From contig JAFSUG010000004.1 in the NCBI GenBank assembly GCA_017445385.1, positions 1 through 45,168 of the forward strand: 45,168 bases of DNA, given 5' to 3'. The translations under genes were made by a program, and so were the position numbers. A model generated the notes under the pieces. It made no database searches, was not told the DNA's origin, and was given only the letters and a program-made list of their open reading frames with translations. Shown here in pieces: positions 14,585 to 23,256 of the stretch. Position 1 is the first letter of the stretch. Each line of letters opens with the position of its first letter. This DNA is from Oscillospiraceae bacterium. Its GTDB lineage: Bacteria > Bacillota > Clostridia > Oscillospirales > Oscillospiraceae.

Positions 14585-15649
14585 TTACTCCTCGAGCTGG
14601 GCGATCATGTGTTTTGCCCAAAATGGATTTTCAAAGGTTTTGTAAAAAAGAGAAACGGTTTCGCTGTTGTGTTCGATTTCTTTCGCAAGCAGCCCCGAAA
14701 TATGCGCGATCTCCTCGCCCGTGCAAACGCAAAGGCGGCGCGCGCAGAGCGTTAAATAGGCGGCAAACCGGATCTTCGTTGCCGCGTTTCCGTCGTTTAC
14801 GGCTTTCGGGATATAGTGCGCAAGCCAAAGAACGGTCAGATGCTCCAGATTCACTTCGTTTTCGCGGTCGAACGGCGTACTTTCGTTTCTCGTGAACACC
14901 GCTTTTTGCAGAAACCGCGGAAATTCTTTCGTCAGCGCGTTCGGCGTGCGAAGCAGCGTAATATCGGGCAGAAATGATGCTCCGCGCTTGCGAATGCGGC
15001 GGTACCGCGTAAGAATGCGCCTGCGGTAATCGGCGCTTTTATAAAGCCTGCAAAGCGGCTTGATGCTGCCGTACCGTTTTCCGTCCAAAAGCCGCTGTAC
15101 TTTCACCGAAAACGAAATCAGCAGCGCAAGGCGGTCGCGGATCGGGATTCGCCGCTGCTGCATCAGCTGAATCGCAAATTTGCGCAGCTGCATCAGCGCA
15201 AGATATTCGTCCGGGTCAATTTCGTTTGGCTCGGTGATCGGCTCATCCGTAACCGTTTCGGTGAAGGAAATCGGCTCGCTTCGCGCAAGCGATAAACGCG
15301 CCGCCTCCGGGCAGGAGAGAGAATAGTGGATCTCGCGCACGCCGCCGTATTGCTCGATAAAGCGCGGATGTGTATGGCAGATGCGGCATAGACCGTCCTC
15401 GCCGAGCGCTTTCACGATCGGGCAGAGTCCGTCCTCATCCAGCAGCGCGCAAACGCCGCGCTCCATTTTCAGTCCGTCTTGCGTGATCGCCGCGCGAACA
15501 CGTTCGCCAAGCTCGCCGGGCAGCGCACGGTACTGCGCCAAATGCGCTTCGTCTATATCGATCTGCCAGCCCTGCCTGCAGCAGTTATCCGGGCAGACGC
15601 CGCCGAGACAGCGGAAGTTTTCCGAAAAATCCGGCGCAAAAATGCGCAT
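14585..15649 (-). CDS. FliB-like lysine N-methylase
   Basis: A 354-residue protein matching the flagellin lysine-N-methylase (FliB) family: N-terminal MRIFAPDFSENFRCLGG and a Cys-rich cluster (C14, then VCPDNCC, CALLDEDGLCPI and GLCRICHTHPR), thought to bind an Fe-S cluster. The rest is helical and Arg-rich. FliB methylates surface lysines of flagellin in Salmonella. No flagellar gene lies within this window, so the substrate is open. The start at 15649 was chosen by GAGG eight bases upstream; a GTG at 15658 is in frame. It forms a two-gene operon with the DUF89 gene. A minus-strand TATGAT (15679-15674) is a likely -10. Confidence 0.83.
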   Translation of the reverse strand: MRIFAPDFSENFRCLGGVCPDNCCRQGWQIDIDEAHLAQYRALPGELGERVRAAITQDGLKMERGVCALLDEDGLCPIVKALGEDGLCRICHTHPRFIEQYGGVREIHYSLSCPEAARLSLARSEPISFTETVTDEPITEPNEIDPDEYLALMQLRKFAIQLMQQRRIPIRDRLALLISFSVKVQRLLDGKRYGSIKPLCRLYKSADYRRRILTRYRRIRKRGASFLPDITLLRTPNALTKEFPRFLQKAVFTRNESTPFDRENEVNLEHLTVLWLAHYIPKAVNDGNAATKIRFAAYLTLCARRLCVCTGEEIAHISGLLAKEIEHNSETVSLFYKTFENPFWAKHMIAQLEE

Positions 15650-15717
15650 GGCGTTCACCTCACGCTTTACTGTATCATAAATGCGTGCGTTTTTCTATAT
15701 TCGCGCCGATAATTTGA

Positions 15718-15746
15718 TTGCAAGCGCCGCCTTTTTATGGTATTTT
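15718..15746 (+). promoter_or_regulatory. Promoter of the PAP2-comEC-holA operon
   Basis: TTGCAA (15718-15723), 17 bases and TATTTT (15741-15746). It lies in the divergent space between the FliB-like gene and the PAP2 gene. Confidence 0.5.
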
Positions 15747-15774
15747 TATAGGCAGAGAGGATGTGTCATGCTTT

Positions 15775-16659
15775 ATGGAACGCAAACAGTATCAGCCTTC
15801 TTATTATTGGTGGCTCGGCGCGGCGCTTTTGGTGCTGCTTGCCGTTGGAAGCGTGTTTGATTTTCAGATTTCGCAATCGCTTTATTCCGGCAACGAAACC
15901 GTGTTCGGAAAAGTCTTTGCCGCGCTTGGAGAGATCCCGTCGTTTATCGGCGTTGCCGCCGGCGGCGTGTACCTTTTAACGGTGCAGCCGAAGTCGAAGG
16001 TCAAGAATGCATTTTTTAAGCTGCTCGGCGCAGGGCTTACTACAGCCGCGGCGGCTGTTTCCTATACCCAATCTGTTGAGGCGCTGCCGGAGCTTTCGCT
16101 GCTCGTTGCCGTGTTTACGGCGGCGGTCTTCGTGCTTGCAATCGTTTTCTTCGGGCGCGTTTATCAATCTTGCGACCGTGCGCAGGCGCTGCGCTTTGCG
16201 CTAATTGTTTTCTTCTTCTGCATCGTTACGCTTGCGGTTGTCAACGGCGCAAAATACGTTTGGGCGCGTCCGAGAATGCGCCTGATCTTCCAAAACGGCG
16301 AAGTTGTTTTCAAAAACTGGTGGCAGCCGGGCCGCGCGCAGAGAACGCTTTTCGTTGCGCAGGGCATTGACGCAAAGGAATTCCGTTCTTTCCCGTCCGG
16401 CCATACCGCCGGCGCGGCGTGCAGCCTGTTTTTGATGCTGCTGCCGATGCTCCGCGGAAAGGGAAGCGTACATACCGGCTTTTGGATTTCCGTGATCTTC
16501 ACGGCGCTTGTTGCGTTTTCGCGGATCACGATGGGCGCGCACTTCTTAACGGACGTGACCCTCTCGTGGGGCATCGCGTTCCTGGCTTACCTGCTTGCAT
16601 CTTATCTATTCGGCGGTGATACAAAAGGCTGCCGCGTCGCTGAAAAGCTGCTTGCGTGA
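15775..16659 (+). CDS. PAP2-type membrane phosphatase
   Basis: A 294-residue integral membrane protein of the type 2 phosphatidic acid phosphatase family. The three motifs are present: K160 and R167 (KYVWARPR, with Met after the Arg where Pro is usual), PSGH (207-210) and SR..H...D (R250, H256, D260). Six hydrophobic segments flank them. It would dephosphorylate a lipid such as undecaprenyl-PP, phosphatidylglycerol phosphate or phosphatidate at the membrane. The start is uncertain: GAGAGG lies 14 bases before 15775 but only 2 bases before an in-frame GTG at 15763. The stop overlaps the comEC start by 4 bases. Confidence 0.88.
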   Translation: MERKQYQPSYYWWLGAALLVLLAVGSVFDFQISQSLYSGNETVFGKVFAALGEIPSFIGVAAGGVYLLTVQPKSKVKNAFFKLLGAGLTTAAAAVSYTQSVEALPELSLLVAVFTAAVFVLAIVFFGRVYQSCDRAQALRFALIVFFFCIVTLAVVNGAKYVWARPRMRLIFQNGEVVFKNWWQPGRAQRTLFVAQGIDAKEFRSFPSGHTAGAACSLFLMLLPMLRGKGSVHTGFWISVIFTALVAFSRITMGAHFLTDVTLSWGIAFLAYLLASYLFGGDTKGCRVAEKLLA

Positions 16660-18899
16660 AACGCTATCCGTTCGTTGTCCGTAAACTGCTTTGGTTTGCG
16701 GTTGGCTTTCTGATCGCCTCGATTGCAGCCGTTTATTACGGCGTGCTGTCCGCCTGGATCGCGCTTGCGTTTTTGGCAGCGTCGGCAGCAGGACTGCTGC
16801 TGTGTAAGCTGTCTGCTGTTCGGGCAGGCGCGATCGTGCTGCTCGGTATCGCGGTCGGCATGGCATGGTGCGCAGGGTATCACGCCGCCGTCCAATCCCG
16901 GATCGATCGCATTGACGGGCAATCCGGCGAAACGGAGCTGCTTGTTTTGCAGCAGCCCACAAAAACGCGCTATGGTTCGCAGATGCAGGCGTATGCAAAT
17001 GTGAATAACGAATTGTATCGGACGGTTGTGTATTTCCCGAATGAAGGCCCGTCCGTGCGCCCGGGCGATACGGTTGTCTGCACGGGAAAGCTGCAAAAAA
17101 CGCCCGTGTTCGGCAACGACGGCAGCGATCTCTACCTCCGCGCGAACGGAATCGTCTTTTTGCTTCGGGCAAAAGAGATTCAATCGATTGAAACGCCGGA
17201 TCGGATTCCGCTGCGCTGTCTGCCTGCCGCTTGGGCGTTTGCGCTGAAAGAGAACCTCCGCGCCGCCATTCCGGGCGATGCTTCGGGGCTGTTCCTCGCG
17301 CTCGTAACGGGCGACCGCTCCGAGATTTCCGAAGCGTTCCGCGCGAATATGTCCATTGCCGGCGTATACCACGCAATCAGCCTTTCGGGAATGCACGTAT
17401 CACTTCTGGTCGGCATTATTATGCTGCTGTTCGGGCGGCGCAAGAAGCTCGCGCTGCTGCTCGGCGTTCCGTCTGTGATTGCGTTCGTGCTGCTCTCCGG
17501 CGTATCCGCCGCAACCGTTCGCGCCGCCATCATGCAGATTATTTTGCTGCTTGCGCCGTTTTTCCGGCGCGAATATGATCCGCTGACATCGCTCAGCACC
17601 GCGCTTTTGCTGCTGCTTGCGCAAAACCCGTGGTGCGTTGCGAACTGGGGCTTCCAGCTCTCGTTTCTCTCAACGCTCGGCATCGTGCTGTTCGTTCCGA
17701 GAATCTATGAAGCGCTTACTCCAAAACGCTGGCGTTACGGCGTTGTAACCGCGCCGTTGCGCTATATAACGGGTTCGGCTGCCGTATCGCTCTGCGCAAC
17801 GGTTTGCTCTATGCCGCTGCTGGTTGCGTACTTCGGCCATATCTCGCTTGTGTTACTGCCGGCAAATATCCTCGTCCTCTGGGCAATCACGATTTGCTTT
17901 GCCGGCGGCATCGCGGTTGCGTTTTTGGCGTTCGTTTTGCCCGGCGTATCGTCCGCGCTCGGCTGGGCGCTGGCGTGGGTATTCCGCTATCTCTATTGGG
18001 TGATTTCGCGCCTGGCGGCGCTTCCGTTTGCCGCCGTTTATACAAGCACGCCCATGCTCCTTTTAGCCGCGCAGATCGCATACCTTGTTCTTTTCCTGAC
18101 CTTGCTTGTCCGCATACCGATCTGGCAGGGACTCTGCTGCGCTGCGATCTTGTCGGGGCTTTGCGTGGGGCTGCACTTCACCGAACCTTCGCCCGATGGC
18201 ATTACGGCTCTGGACGTGGGGCAGGGGCAGTGCGTCGTCTGCGTTGCGGATGGAAAAACCGTAATGATCGATTGCGGCGGCGATCCGACCGCAGGCGATA
18301 CGGCGGCAGGCTTCCTGCGGATGTACGGCATTACGAAGCTCGACGCGCTCGTGCTGACGCATTTTGATACCGACCATGTAAACGGCGTTCCCGCGCTGAT
18401 GGAGAGCGTAAGCGTAGAGCGAGTCTATCTGCCGGCAAACGCGCCGGAATCCAACGCGAAAGACGCGCTGCTCGGTTCTCTGAAAACGGCAAAGATTGTG
18501 CCGTCGTTTGTCGATACGGTTACGGAGCTGCCGCAGTTCGGCATAACGATCTTTCCGCCGCTGACTGACGGCAGCGATAATGAAAGCGGTCTTTGCGTGC
18601 TTGCCTCGCACGGCGGCGTGGACGCGCTGATCACGGGCGATCTGCCGTCGGAGCAGGAGCGCGCGCTGCTTAGGGCGTACGACCTGCCGGATCTTGAGGT
18701 GTTCGTTGCCGGTCATCACGGCGCGAAGACGTCAACAAGCGCTTCGCTGCTGGCTGCGCTGCGGCCGGAGATCGTGCTGATCTCGGTGGGTAAAAATGCC
18801 TACGGGCATCCTGCCGATGAAATGGTGCGCAGGGTGGAGCGCTTCGGCGCAAAAGCATACAGAACCGATGAAAACGGATATTTAACGATTGCGTGGTGA
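16656..18899 (+). CDS. comEC: ComEC/Rec2 DNA uptake channel protein
   Basis: A 747-residue polytopic membrane protein for DNA transport across the cytoplasmic membrane. An N-terminal DUF4131-like region comes first. The competence domain around residues 210-480 carries GVYHAISLSGMHVSLLVG and many membrane helices. The C-terminal metallo-beta-lactamase domain (about 510-747) has ALDVGQGQC, LTHFDTDH (HxDxDH metal motif) and FVAGHHGAKTS, suggesting a nuclease that degrades the non-transported strand. The start is a GTG in a 4-base overlap with the PAP2 stop. No comEA or comEB precedes it. In Bacillota comEC and holA are commonly neighbours, as here. Confidence 0.93.
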   Translation: MKRYPFVVRKLLWFAVGFLIASIAAVYYGVLSAWIALAFLAASAAGLLLCKLSAVRAGAIVLLGIAVGMAWCAGYHAAVQSRIDRIDGQSGETELLVLQQPTKTRYGSQMQAYANVNNELYRTVVYFPNEGPSVRPGDTVVCTGKLQKTPVFGNDGSDLYLRANGIVFLLRAKEIQSIETPDRIPLRCLPAAWAFALKENLRAAIPGDASGLFLALVTGDRSEISEAFRANMSIAGVYHAISLSGMHVSLLVGIIMLLFGRRKKLALLLGVPSVIAFVLLSGVSAATVRAAIMQIILLLAPFFRREYDPLTSLSTALLLLLAQNPWCVANWGFQLSFLSTLGIVLFVPRIYEALTPKRWRYGVVTAPLRYITGSAAVSLCATVCSMPLLVAYFGHISLVLLPANILVLWAITICFAGGIAVAFLAFVLPGVSSALGWALAWVFRYLYWVISRLAALPFAAVYTSTPMLLLAAQIAYLVLFLTLLVRIPIWQGLCCAAILSGLCVGLHFTEPSPDGITALDVGQGQCVVCVADGKTVMIDCGGDPTAGDTAAGFLRMYGITKLDALVLTHFDTDHVNGVPALMESVSVERVYLPANAPESNAKDALLGSLKTAKIVPSFVDTVTELPQFGITIFPPLTDGSDNESGLCVLASHGGVDALITGDLPSEQERALLRAYDLPDLEVFVAGHHGAKTSTSASLLAALRPEIVLISVGKNAYGHPADEMVRRVERFGAKAYRTDENGYLTIAW

Positions 18900-18904
18900 A
18901 CAAC

Positions 18905-19954
18905 ATGGCAAAGCAGCCCGAAAATATTGACCGTGGGCTCAATCAGCTGAAAAGCGATTTGAAAACCGGCGCGTTTTCCAAAGCGTACGCTTTTTACGGC
19001 GAGGAGCGCTACCTGCTGGACTATTATCTTGCCGCGCTCAAAAAGGCACTCGTTTCCGGACCGATGGAGGATTTTAACTTCCGCCGGCTGAACTCGGAGA
19101 ACTTTTCGCTCGATGCGCTGCGCGACGCCGTATCCGCCCCTGCGATGATGGCGGAGTACGTTCTTGTGCAGGTTGAGGACTACGATCTCACCGGTCAGAA
19201 TGCAGAAACAAGCGCCGCGCTTGCGGAAATCTTTTCCGATCTGCCGGAAGGCTGCTGCGTCGTGTTCGTATATGATACGGTTGCCTATAAGCGTACTTCA
19301 AAGCATGAAGCGCTTGCCGCTGCGATCCGCAAGAATATTTTTGAAGTGAAATTCGCCAAGCGAACGGGCAAGGAACTTTCGGATTGGATCGCTCGCCATT
19401 TCCGCAAGCTCGGCAAAACGATCACGCCCGATCTGTGCCAGTATCTCGTTTTCCGAACCGGCGGCATGATGACGGTGCTTGCATCGGAGATTGAAAAGAT
19501 CGCGGCATACAGCGCGGCGGATGCAATCGTCCGCGCGGATATCGATGCGGTAACCGATCCGGCGCTTTCCGCCGCAGTGTTCGATGTGATCGACGCGCTT
19601 GCTGAAAACAACAGCGGCGTTGCGCTTACAAAACTGCGCGAGCTTTTTCAGATGGATGAAGAGCCGATCGCGCTGCTCGCGGCGCTCGGTTCGCATTTTC
19701 GGAAAGTCCATACGGCAAAGGTTCTGCTCGGCTGCGGCAAGGGCGCGGACGCGCTGATGGAGCTGATCGGAACAAAATCGGAATACTATGCCGGCAAGCT
19801 GCTTTCTCAGGCACGCAGGGTATCGGAGGAATTCTGCCGCCACGCGGTGGAAGCGTGCTACCGCGCGGATTGCGGCATGAAGCGCTCGTTTGATGACGGC
19901 GAAGCCATTTTGGAAACGCTGATACTGGATCTAGCGCAGGAGGTGCGCAAATGA
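18905..19954 (+). CDS. holA: DNA polymerase III, delta subunit
   Basis: A 349-residue clamp-loader subunit that opens the beta sliding clamp. The N-terminal AYAFYGEERYLLDYYL segment is typical of HolA, as are DFNFRRLNSENFS, LVQVEDYD, ADIDAVTDPALSAAVFDVIDAL and LLAALGSHFRKVH in the C-terminal half. It belongs to the AAA+ fold but has no Walker A motif, as expected for delta. The start at 18905 has GGTGA six bases upstream and lies just after the comEC stop (18899); GTG at 18893 is in frame. The stop overlaps rnmV by 4 bases. Confidence 0.92.
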   Translation: MAKQPENIDRGLNQLKSDLKTGAFSKAYAFYGEERYLLDYYLAALKKALVSGPMEDFNFRRLNSENFSLDALRDAVSAPAMMAEYVLVQVEDYDLTGQNAETSAALAEIFSDLPEGCCVVFVYDTVAYKRTSKHEALAAAIRKNIFEVKFAKRTGKELSDWIARHFRKLGKTITPDLCQYLVFRTGGMMTVLASEIEKIAAYSAADAIVRADIDAVTDPALSAAVFDVIDALAENNSGVALTKLRELFQMDEEPIALLAALGSHFRKVHTAKVLLGCGKGADALMELIGTKSEYYAGKLLSQARRVSEEFCRHAVEACYRADCGMKRSFDDGEAILETLILDLAQEVRK

Positions 19955-20532
19955 TTCGCGTATCGCAGGCGATCATCGTTGAGGGCGCGTATGATAAAAA
20001 CACGATAGCCCAAATCGTAGATGCGCCGATCTTTACAACCGAAGGTTTCGGCATCCTGACGGACCGCGAAAAGCTCGCGTTTTTCCGCAAGGTTGCGGAA
20101 AAGCGCGGCATCATCATTTTGACCGATCCGGACGGCGCAGGCTTTTTGATCCGGAACTTTCTCAAAGGCGCGCTGCCGAAAGACCGCGTTTATCATGCTT
20201 ACGTGCCGGATGTCTACGGCAAGGAGCGGCGCAAAAAAGCGCCGGGGAAAGAGGGCAAGCTCGGCGTTGAGGGAATGCGCCCGGAAACGATCCGAAAGGC
20301 GCTGGAAGATTGCGGCGCGCTGGCGGAAACGGGCGAAAGGCGCGAAGGCATAACGCATACCGACCTTTATGAGCTCGGACTATCCGGCACGGAAGGCAGC
20401 CGCGAGCGCCGCAAGGCGCTGCTCAAAGCGCTGGAGCTGCCGGAGCAGATGCAGACGAACGCGCTGCTTGACGCCGTGAATCTGCTTTATACACGCGAAG
20501 AATTTTTCACTTACTGCAAGGAGTACTTATGA
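19951..20532 (+). CDS. rnmV: Ribonuclease M5 (5S rRNA maturase)
   Basis: A 193-residue Toprim-domain ribonuclease that trims the 5S rRNA precursor in Bacillota. The metal residues are visible: E11 in VEGAYD and D59/D61 in TDPDGAG. ADIFTTEGFGI-type sequence (PIFTTEGFGIL) and a basic KERRKKAPGKEGKLGVEG stretch match RNase M5, and the C-terminal helical domain is present. The length is normal. The start codon lies in a 4-base ATGA overlap with holA and the stop overlaps the next gene in the same way. In Bacilli rnmV usually sits beside ksgA; here its partner is holA. Confidence 0.92.
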   Translation: MIRVSQAIIVEGAYDKNTIAQIVDAPIFTTEGFGILTDREKLAFFRKVAEKRGIIILTDPDGAGFLIRNFLKGALPKDRVYHAYVPDVYGKERRKKAPGKEGKLGVEGMRPETIRKALEDCGALAETGERREGITHTDLYELGLSGTEGSRERRKALLKALELPEQMQTNALLDAVNLLYTREEFFTYCKEYL

Positions 20533-22406
20533 TCGATCTTTCCGTAAAGGACCTTGTAAAGTCCTTTGATTCGGAACGGAATATTTTGGACGGGCTGACC
20601 TTTGACGTGCAGGCTGGGGAGCATATTGCCGTGATGGGCAAGAACGGCGCGGGAAAATCCACGCTTTTTAAGATCCTCACGGGCGAGCTCCATGCCGATT
20701 CCGGCGAGATCGCGTTTGCGCCCGGCAAAAAGATCGGGCTGATCTCGCAAATCCCGGTCTATCCTGCCGGCAGCACGGTAGAAGACGTGCTGCGCACGGC
20801 GTTTGCCGATCTCGACGGCATCAAATCGCAGATGGAGGCGCTGGAATTTCGCATGACGGCTTCAACGCCGCCGTCCATTCTCAAACGCTATGATGAGCTT
20901 GCGAACCGCTACCGCTATCTCGGCGGCTACAACCGCGATTTTGAGGTGGACAAGGTCTGCAACGGTCTCGGCATTTCCGCAGCGCAGCGGCAGCAGAGCT
21001 TCGATACGCTTTCCGGCGGCGAAAAAACGCGCGTGAATTTGGCGCGTTTGCTGCTGCAAAAAACGGATATTCTGCTGCTCGATGAGCCAACGAACCATTT
21101 GGACCTGCACAGCGTGGAATGGCTGGAGGAATATGTGATCGCGTTCCCCGGAACGGTGCTGACCGTTTCGCACGACCGCTATTTTCTCGACCGTACCGTA
21201 TCGCGCATCATCGAGCTGCGCGGCGGCAAAGCGGAGTTTTACAGCGGCAATTATTCATACTATGCCGAAGAAAAGCGGGCGCGATACGACCGCCAGCTCA
21301 AGCAGTATGAAAAAGAGCAGGAAAAGCTCAAGCAGCTCGGCTATACGGTGGAGCGGATGAAGGGCTGGGGCATCAATAACCGCACGCTCTATCGCCGCGC
21401 GATGTCCATTCAGCACCGCATGGAGCGCATCGAGCAAACGGAGCGTCCGCAAAAAGAGTATACGATGCGTGCGCGGTTCGAGCAGACGGCTTTTTACGGC
21501 GATGAGGTGCTGTCGGTCAAGCGGATGGCAAAGTCATTCGGCGACCGCACGCTGTTTTCAGACGTGGAGGTTTCCGTGAAAGGCGGCGAGCGAATTGCGC
21601 TTGTGGGCGATAACGGAACGGGCAAAACAACCTTTCTCCGCGCAATGCTCGGCGAAGAGCCCTGCGAGGGGCGTATCCGCTTCGGTCCGACCGTGAAAAC
21701 GGCGTACTTGGAGCAGACGGTGCAATTTCAGAACCCGAACCGCACGCTGCTTGATACCATGCTCTACGAAACGAACTGCACGCCGCAGGCGGCACGCGAC
21801 CGGCTGGGCGCGTTCCTGTTTCGCGGTGACGATGTGTTTCAAACCGTTAAAACCCTCTCCGGCGGCGAGCAGAGCCGCTTAAAGCTCTGCATGCTGATGG
21901 ATGACAAGGTCAATTTCCTCGTCCTCGATGAGCCGACGAACCATTTGGACATCGCGTCGCGCGAATGGATCGAGGAAGCGGTGGAGGAATATGAGGGAAC
22001 GCTGCTCTTCGTTTCGCACGACCGTTATTTTGTCAACCGCTTTGCAAACCGCATCTGGGAGCTGGAGGGCGGCAAGCTGCGCGATTATCCCTTTGGATAT
22101 GAAAAATACCGCGCCGTGAAAGCGCGGGAGGCGCAGAGTGCGCCGAAGGCGGAAAAAGAGAAGAAATCGGCGGAAAAGCCGCCGAAACCGCAGAATAATA
22201 AGGCGCTCGAGCGCAAGGTTCGCAGCTTAGAGCGCGAGATCGAAAAGCAGGAGGCTGCCGTTGCGGAACTTGATCCGAAGATCGAGGCAGCGGCGGCGGA
22301 CTATCAGGAGCTGACGCGCCTGCTGAAAGAAAAGGAAGAAGCGGAAGCCGTGCTTTCGGAGCTGATGGCGCAGTGGGAAGAAATGAGCCTCCAACTGGAA
22401 GGATAA
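20529..22406 (+). CDS. ABC-F family ATPase
   Basis: A 625-residue soluble protein with two ABC ATPase domains and no membrane helices. The first has GKNGAGKST, LSGGEKTRV and LLLDEPTNHLD; the second has GDNGTGKTT, LSGGEQSRL and LVLDEPTNHLD. Between them is the charged ABC_tran_Xtn linker (about 240-310) characteristic of ABC-F. The C-terminal 80 residues form a Lys/Glu-rich coiled coil of the Uup/YdiF type. ABC-F proteins act on ribosomes as translation factors or antibiotic-protection factors; which applies here cannot be told from sequence alone. It is the last gene of the operon and overlaps rnmV by 4 bases. Confidence 0.93.
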   Translation: MIDLSVKDLVKSFDSERNILDGLTFDVQAGEHIAVMGKNGAGKSTLFKILTGELHADSGEIAFAPGKKIGLISQIPVYPAGSTVEDVLRTAFADLDGIKSQMEALEFRMTASTPPSILKRYDELANRYRYLGGYNRDFEVDKVCNGLGISAAQRQQSFDTLSGGEKTRVNLARLLLQKTDILLLDEPTNHLDLHSVEWLEEYVIAFPGTVLTVSHDRYFLDRTVSRIIELRGGKAEFYSGNYSYYAEEKRARYDRQLKQYEKEQEKLKQLGYTVERMKGWGINNRTLYRRAMSIQHRMERIEQTERPQKEYTMRARFEQTAFYGDEVLSVKRMAKSFGDRTLFSDVEVSVKGGERIALVGDNGTGKTTFLRAMLGEEPCEGRIRFGPTVKTAYLEQTVQFQNPNRTLLDTMLYETNCTPQAARDRLGAFLFRGDDVFQTVKTLSGGEQSRLKLCMLMDDKVNFLVLDEPTNHLDIASREWIEEAVEEYEGTLLFVSHDRYFVNRFANRIWELEGGKLRDYPFGYEKYRAVKAREAQSAPKAEKEKKSAEKPPKPQNNKALERKVRSLEREIEKQEAAVAELDPKIEAAAADYQELTRLLKEKEEAEAVLSELMAQWEEMSLQLEG

Positions 22407-22408
22407 AG

Positions 22409-22447
22409 AAAAAGTGTGATGAAGTTTTCTTCATCACACTTATTTTC
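22409..22447. terminator. Bidirectional terminator, ABC-F / proC
   Basis: Stem AAGTGTGATGAAG pairs with CTTCATCACACTT and is flanked by A and T runs. It sits between the convergent ABC-F and proC genes, touching the proC stop at 22448. Confidence 0.87.
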
Positions 22448-23242
22448 TTATTTCTTGCCAAGCGCCACGGTTCTGCGGTATGCGGCGTCGACCGCGTCGA
22501 GGATCGCCGCGCGGAAGGCGTGGTCCTCCAGCGCCGCAACGCCTTCTATCGTGCTGCCGCCGGGGGAGCAGACGTTTGCGCGCAGCTGCGCCGGATCGGT
22601 TTTGGATTCCAGCGCCAGTTTTGCCGTACCGATCACGGTCTGCTCTGCGAAAAGCACCGCCTGATCGTGCGTCAGCCCGAGACGCACAGCACCGTCGATC
22701 ATGCCTTCGAGGAACATACATACGAAAGCCGGACCGCAGCCGGTGACTGCGCAGGCAGCGTCGATTTTCTGCTCGTCGAGCTTCACGAGCACACCTGCCT
22801 TTGCAAACATCTTTCTGAATTCCTGCTCCTCATCTTCCGTTACGTTCATCGGGCAGTAGTGGATCACGCCTTCGCCGACTGCCGCCGGCGTATTCGGCAT
22901 GATGCGGATCACGCTGCAGCCGCCGAGCAGCTCGGAAACGGTTGCAGCCGGAACGCCTGCCGCCATCGTGACTACGATATAGCGGTCGGTTCGCGCGGCG
23001 AGCAAGCCTCGGATCTCTTCGGCAACCGCCGGAACAACCTGCGGCTTCACGCCAAGCACGATAAAACGGCATTTTGAAGCAATCTCGGCGGTGGTAGAAA
23101 TCACCGTGCCGTACTGCGCCTGAAGCGCTGCGAGCTTTTTGGAATCAAAATCAGCGGTTAAAACGTTTTCGCCGCCGATGCTCTTTGCCGCAACCGCAGC
23201 GAGTACGCCGCCCATGTTGCCGCAGCCGATAAAACCATACAT
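22448..23242 (-). CDS. proC: Pyrroline-5-carboxylate reductase
   Basis: A 264-residue NAD(P)H-dependent enzyme that makes the last step of proline synthesis. N-terminal MYGFIGCGNMGG is the dinucleotide-binding loop. VLGVKPQVV, RIMPNTPAAVGEG and the C-terminal LRANVCSPGGSTIEGVAALE are family hallmarks. GGAGG lies eight bases before the start. It follows proA by 14 bp, so it is the third gene of a proB-proA-proC operon that holds the whole glutamate-to-proline route. Confidence 0.95.
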   Translation of the reverse strand: MYGFIGCGNMGGVLAAVAAKSIGGENVLTADFDSKKLAALQAQYGTVISTTAEIASKCRFIVLGVKPQVVPAVAEEIRGLLAARTDRYIVVTMAAGVPAATVSELLGGCSVIRIMPNTPAAVGEGVIHYCPMNVTEDEEQEFRKMFAKAGVLVKLDEQKIDAACAVTGCGPAFVCMFLEGMIDGAVRLGLTHDQAVLFAEQTVIGTAKLALESKTDPAQLRANVCSPGGSTIEGVAALEDHAFRAAILDAVDAAYRRTVALGKK

Positions 23243-23256
23243 TTGCGTTTCCTCCG

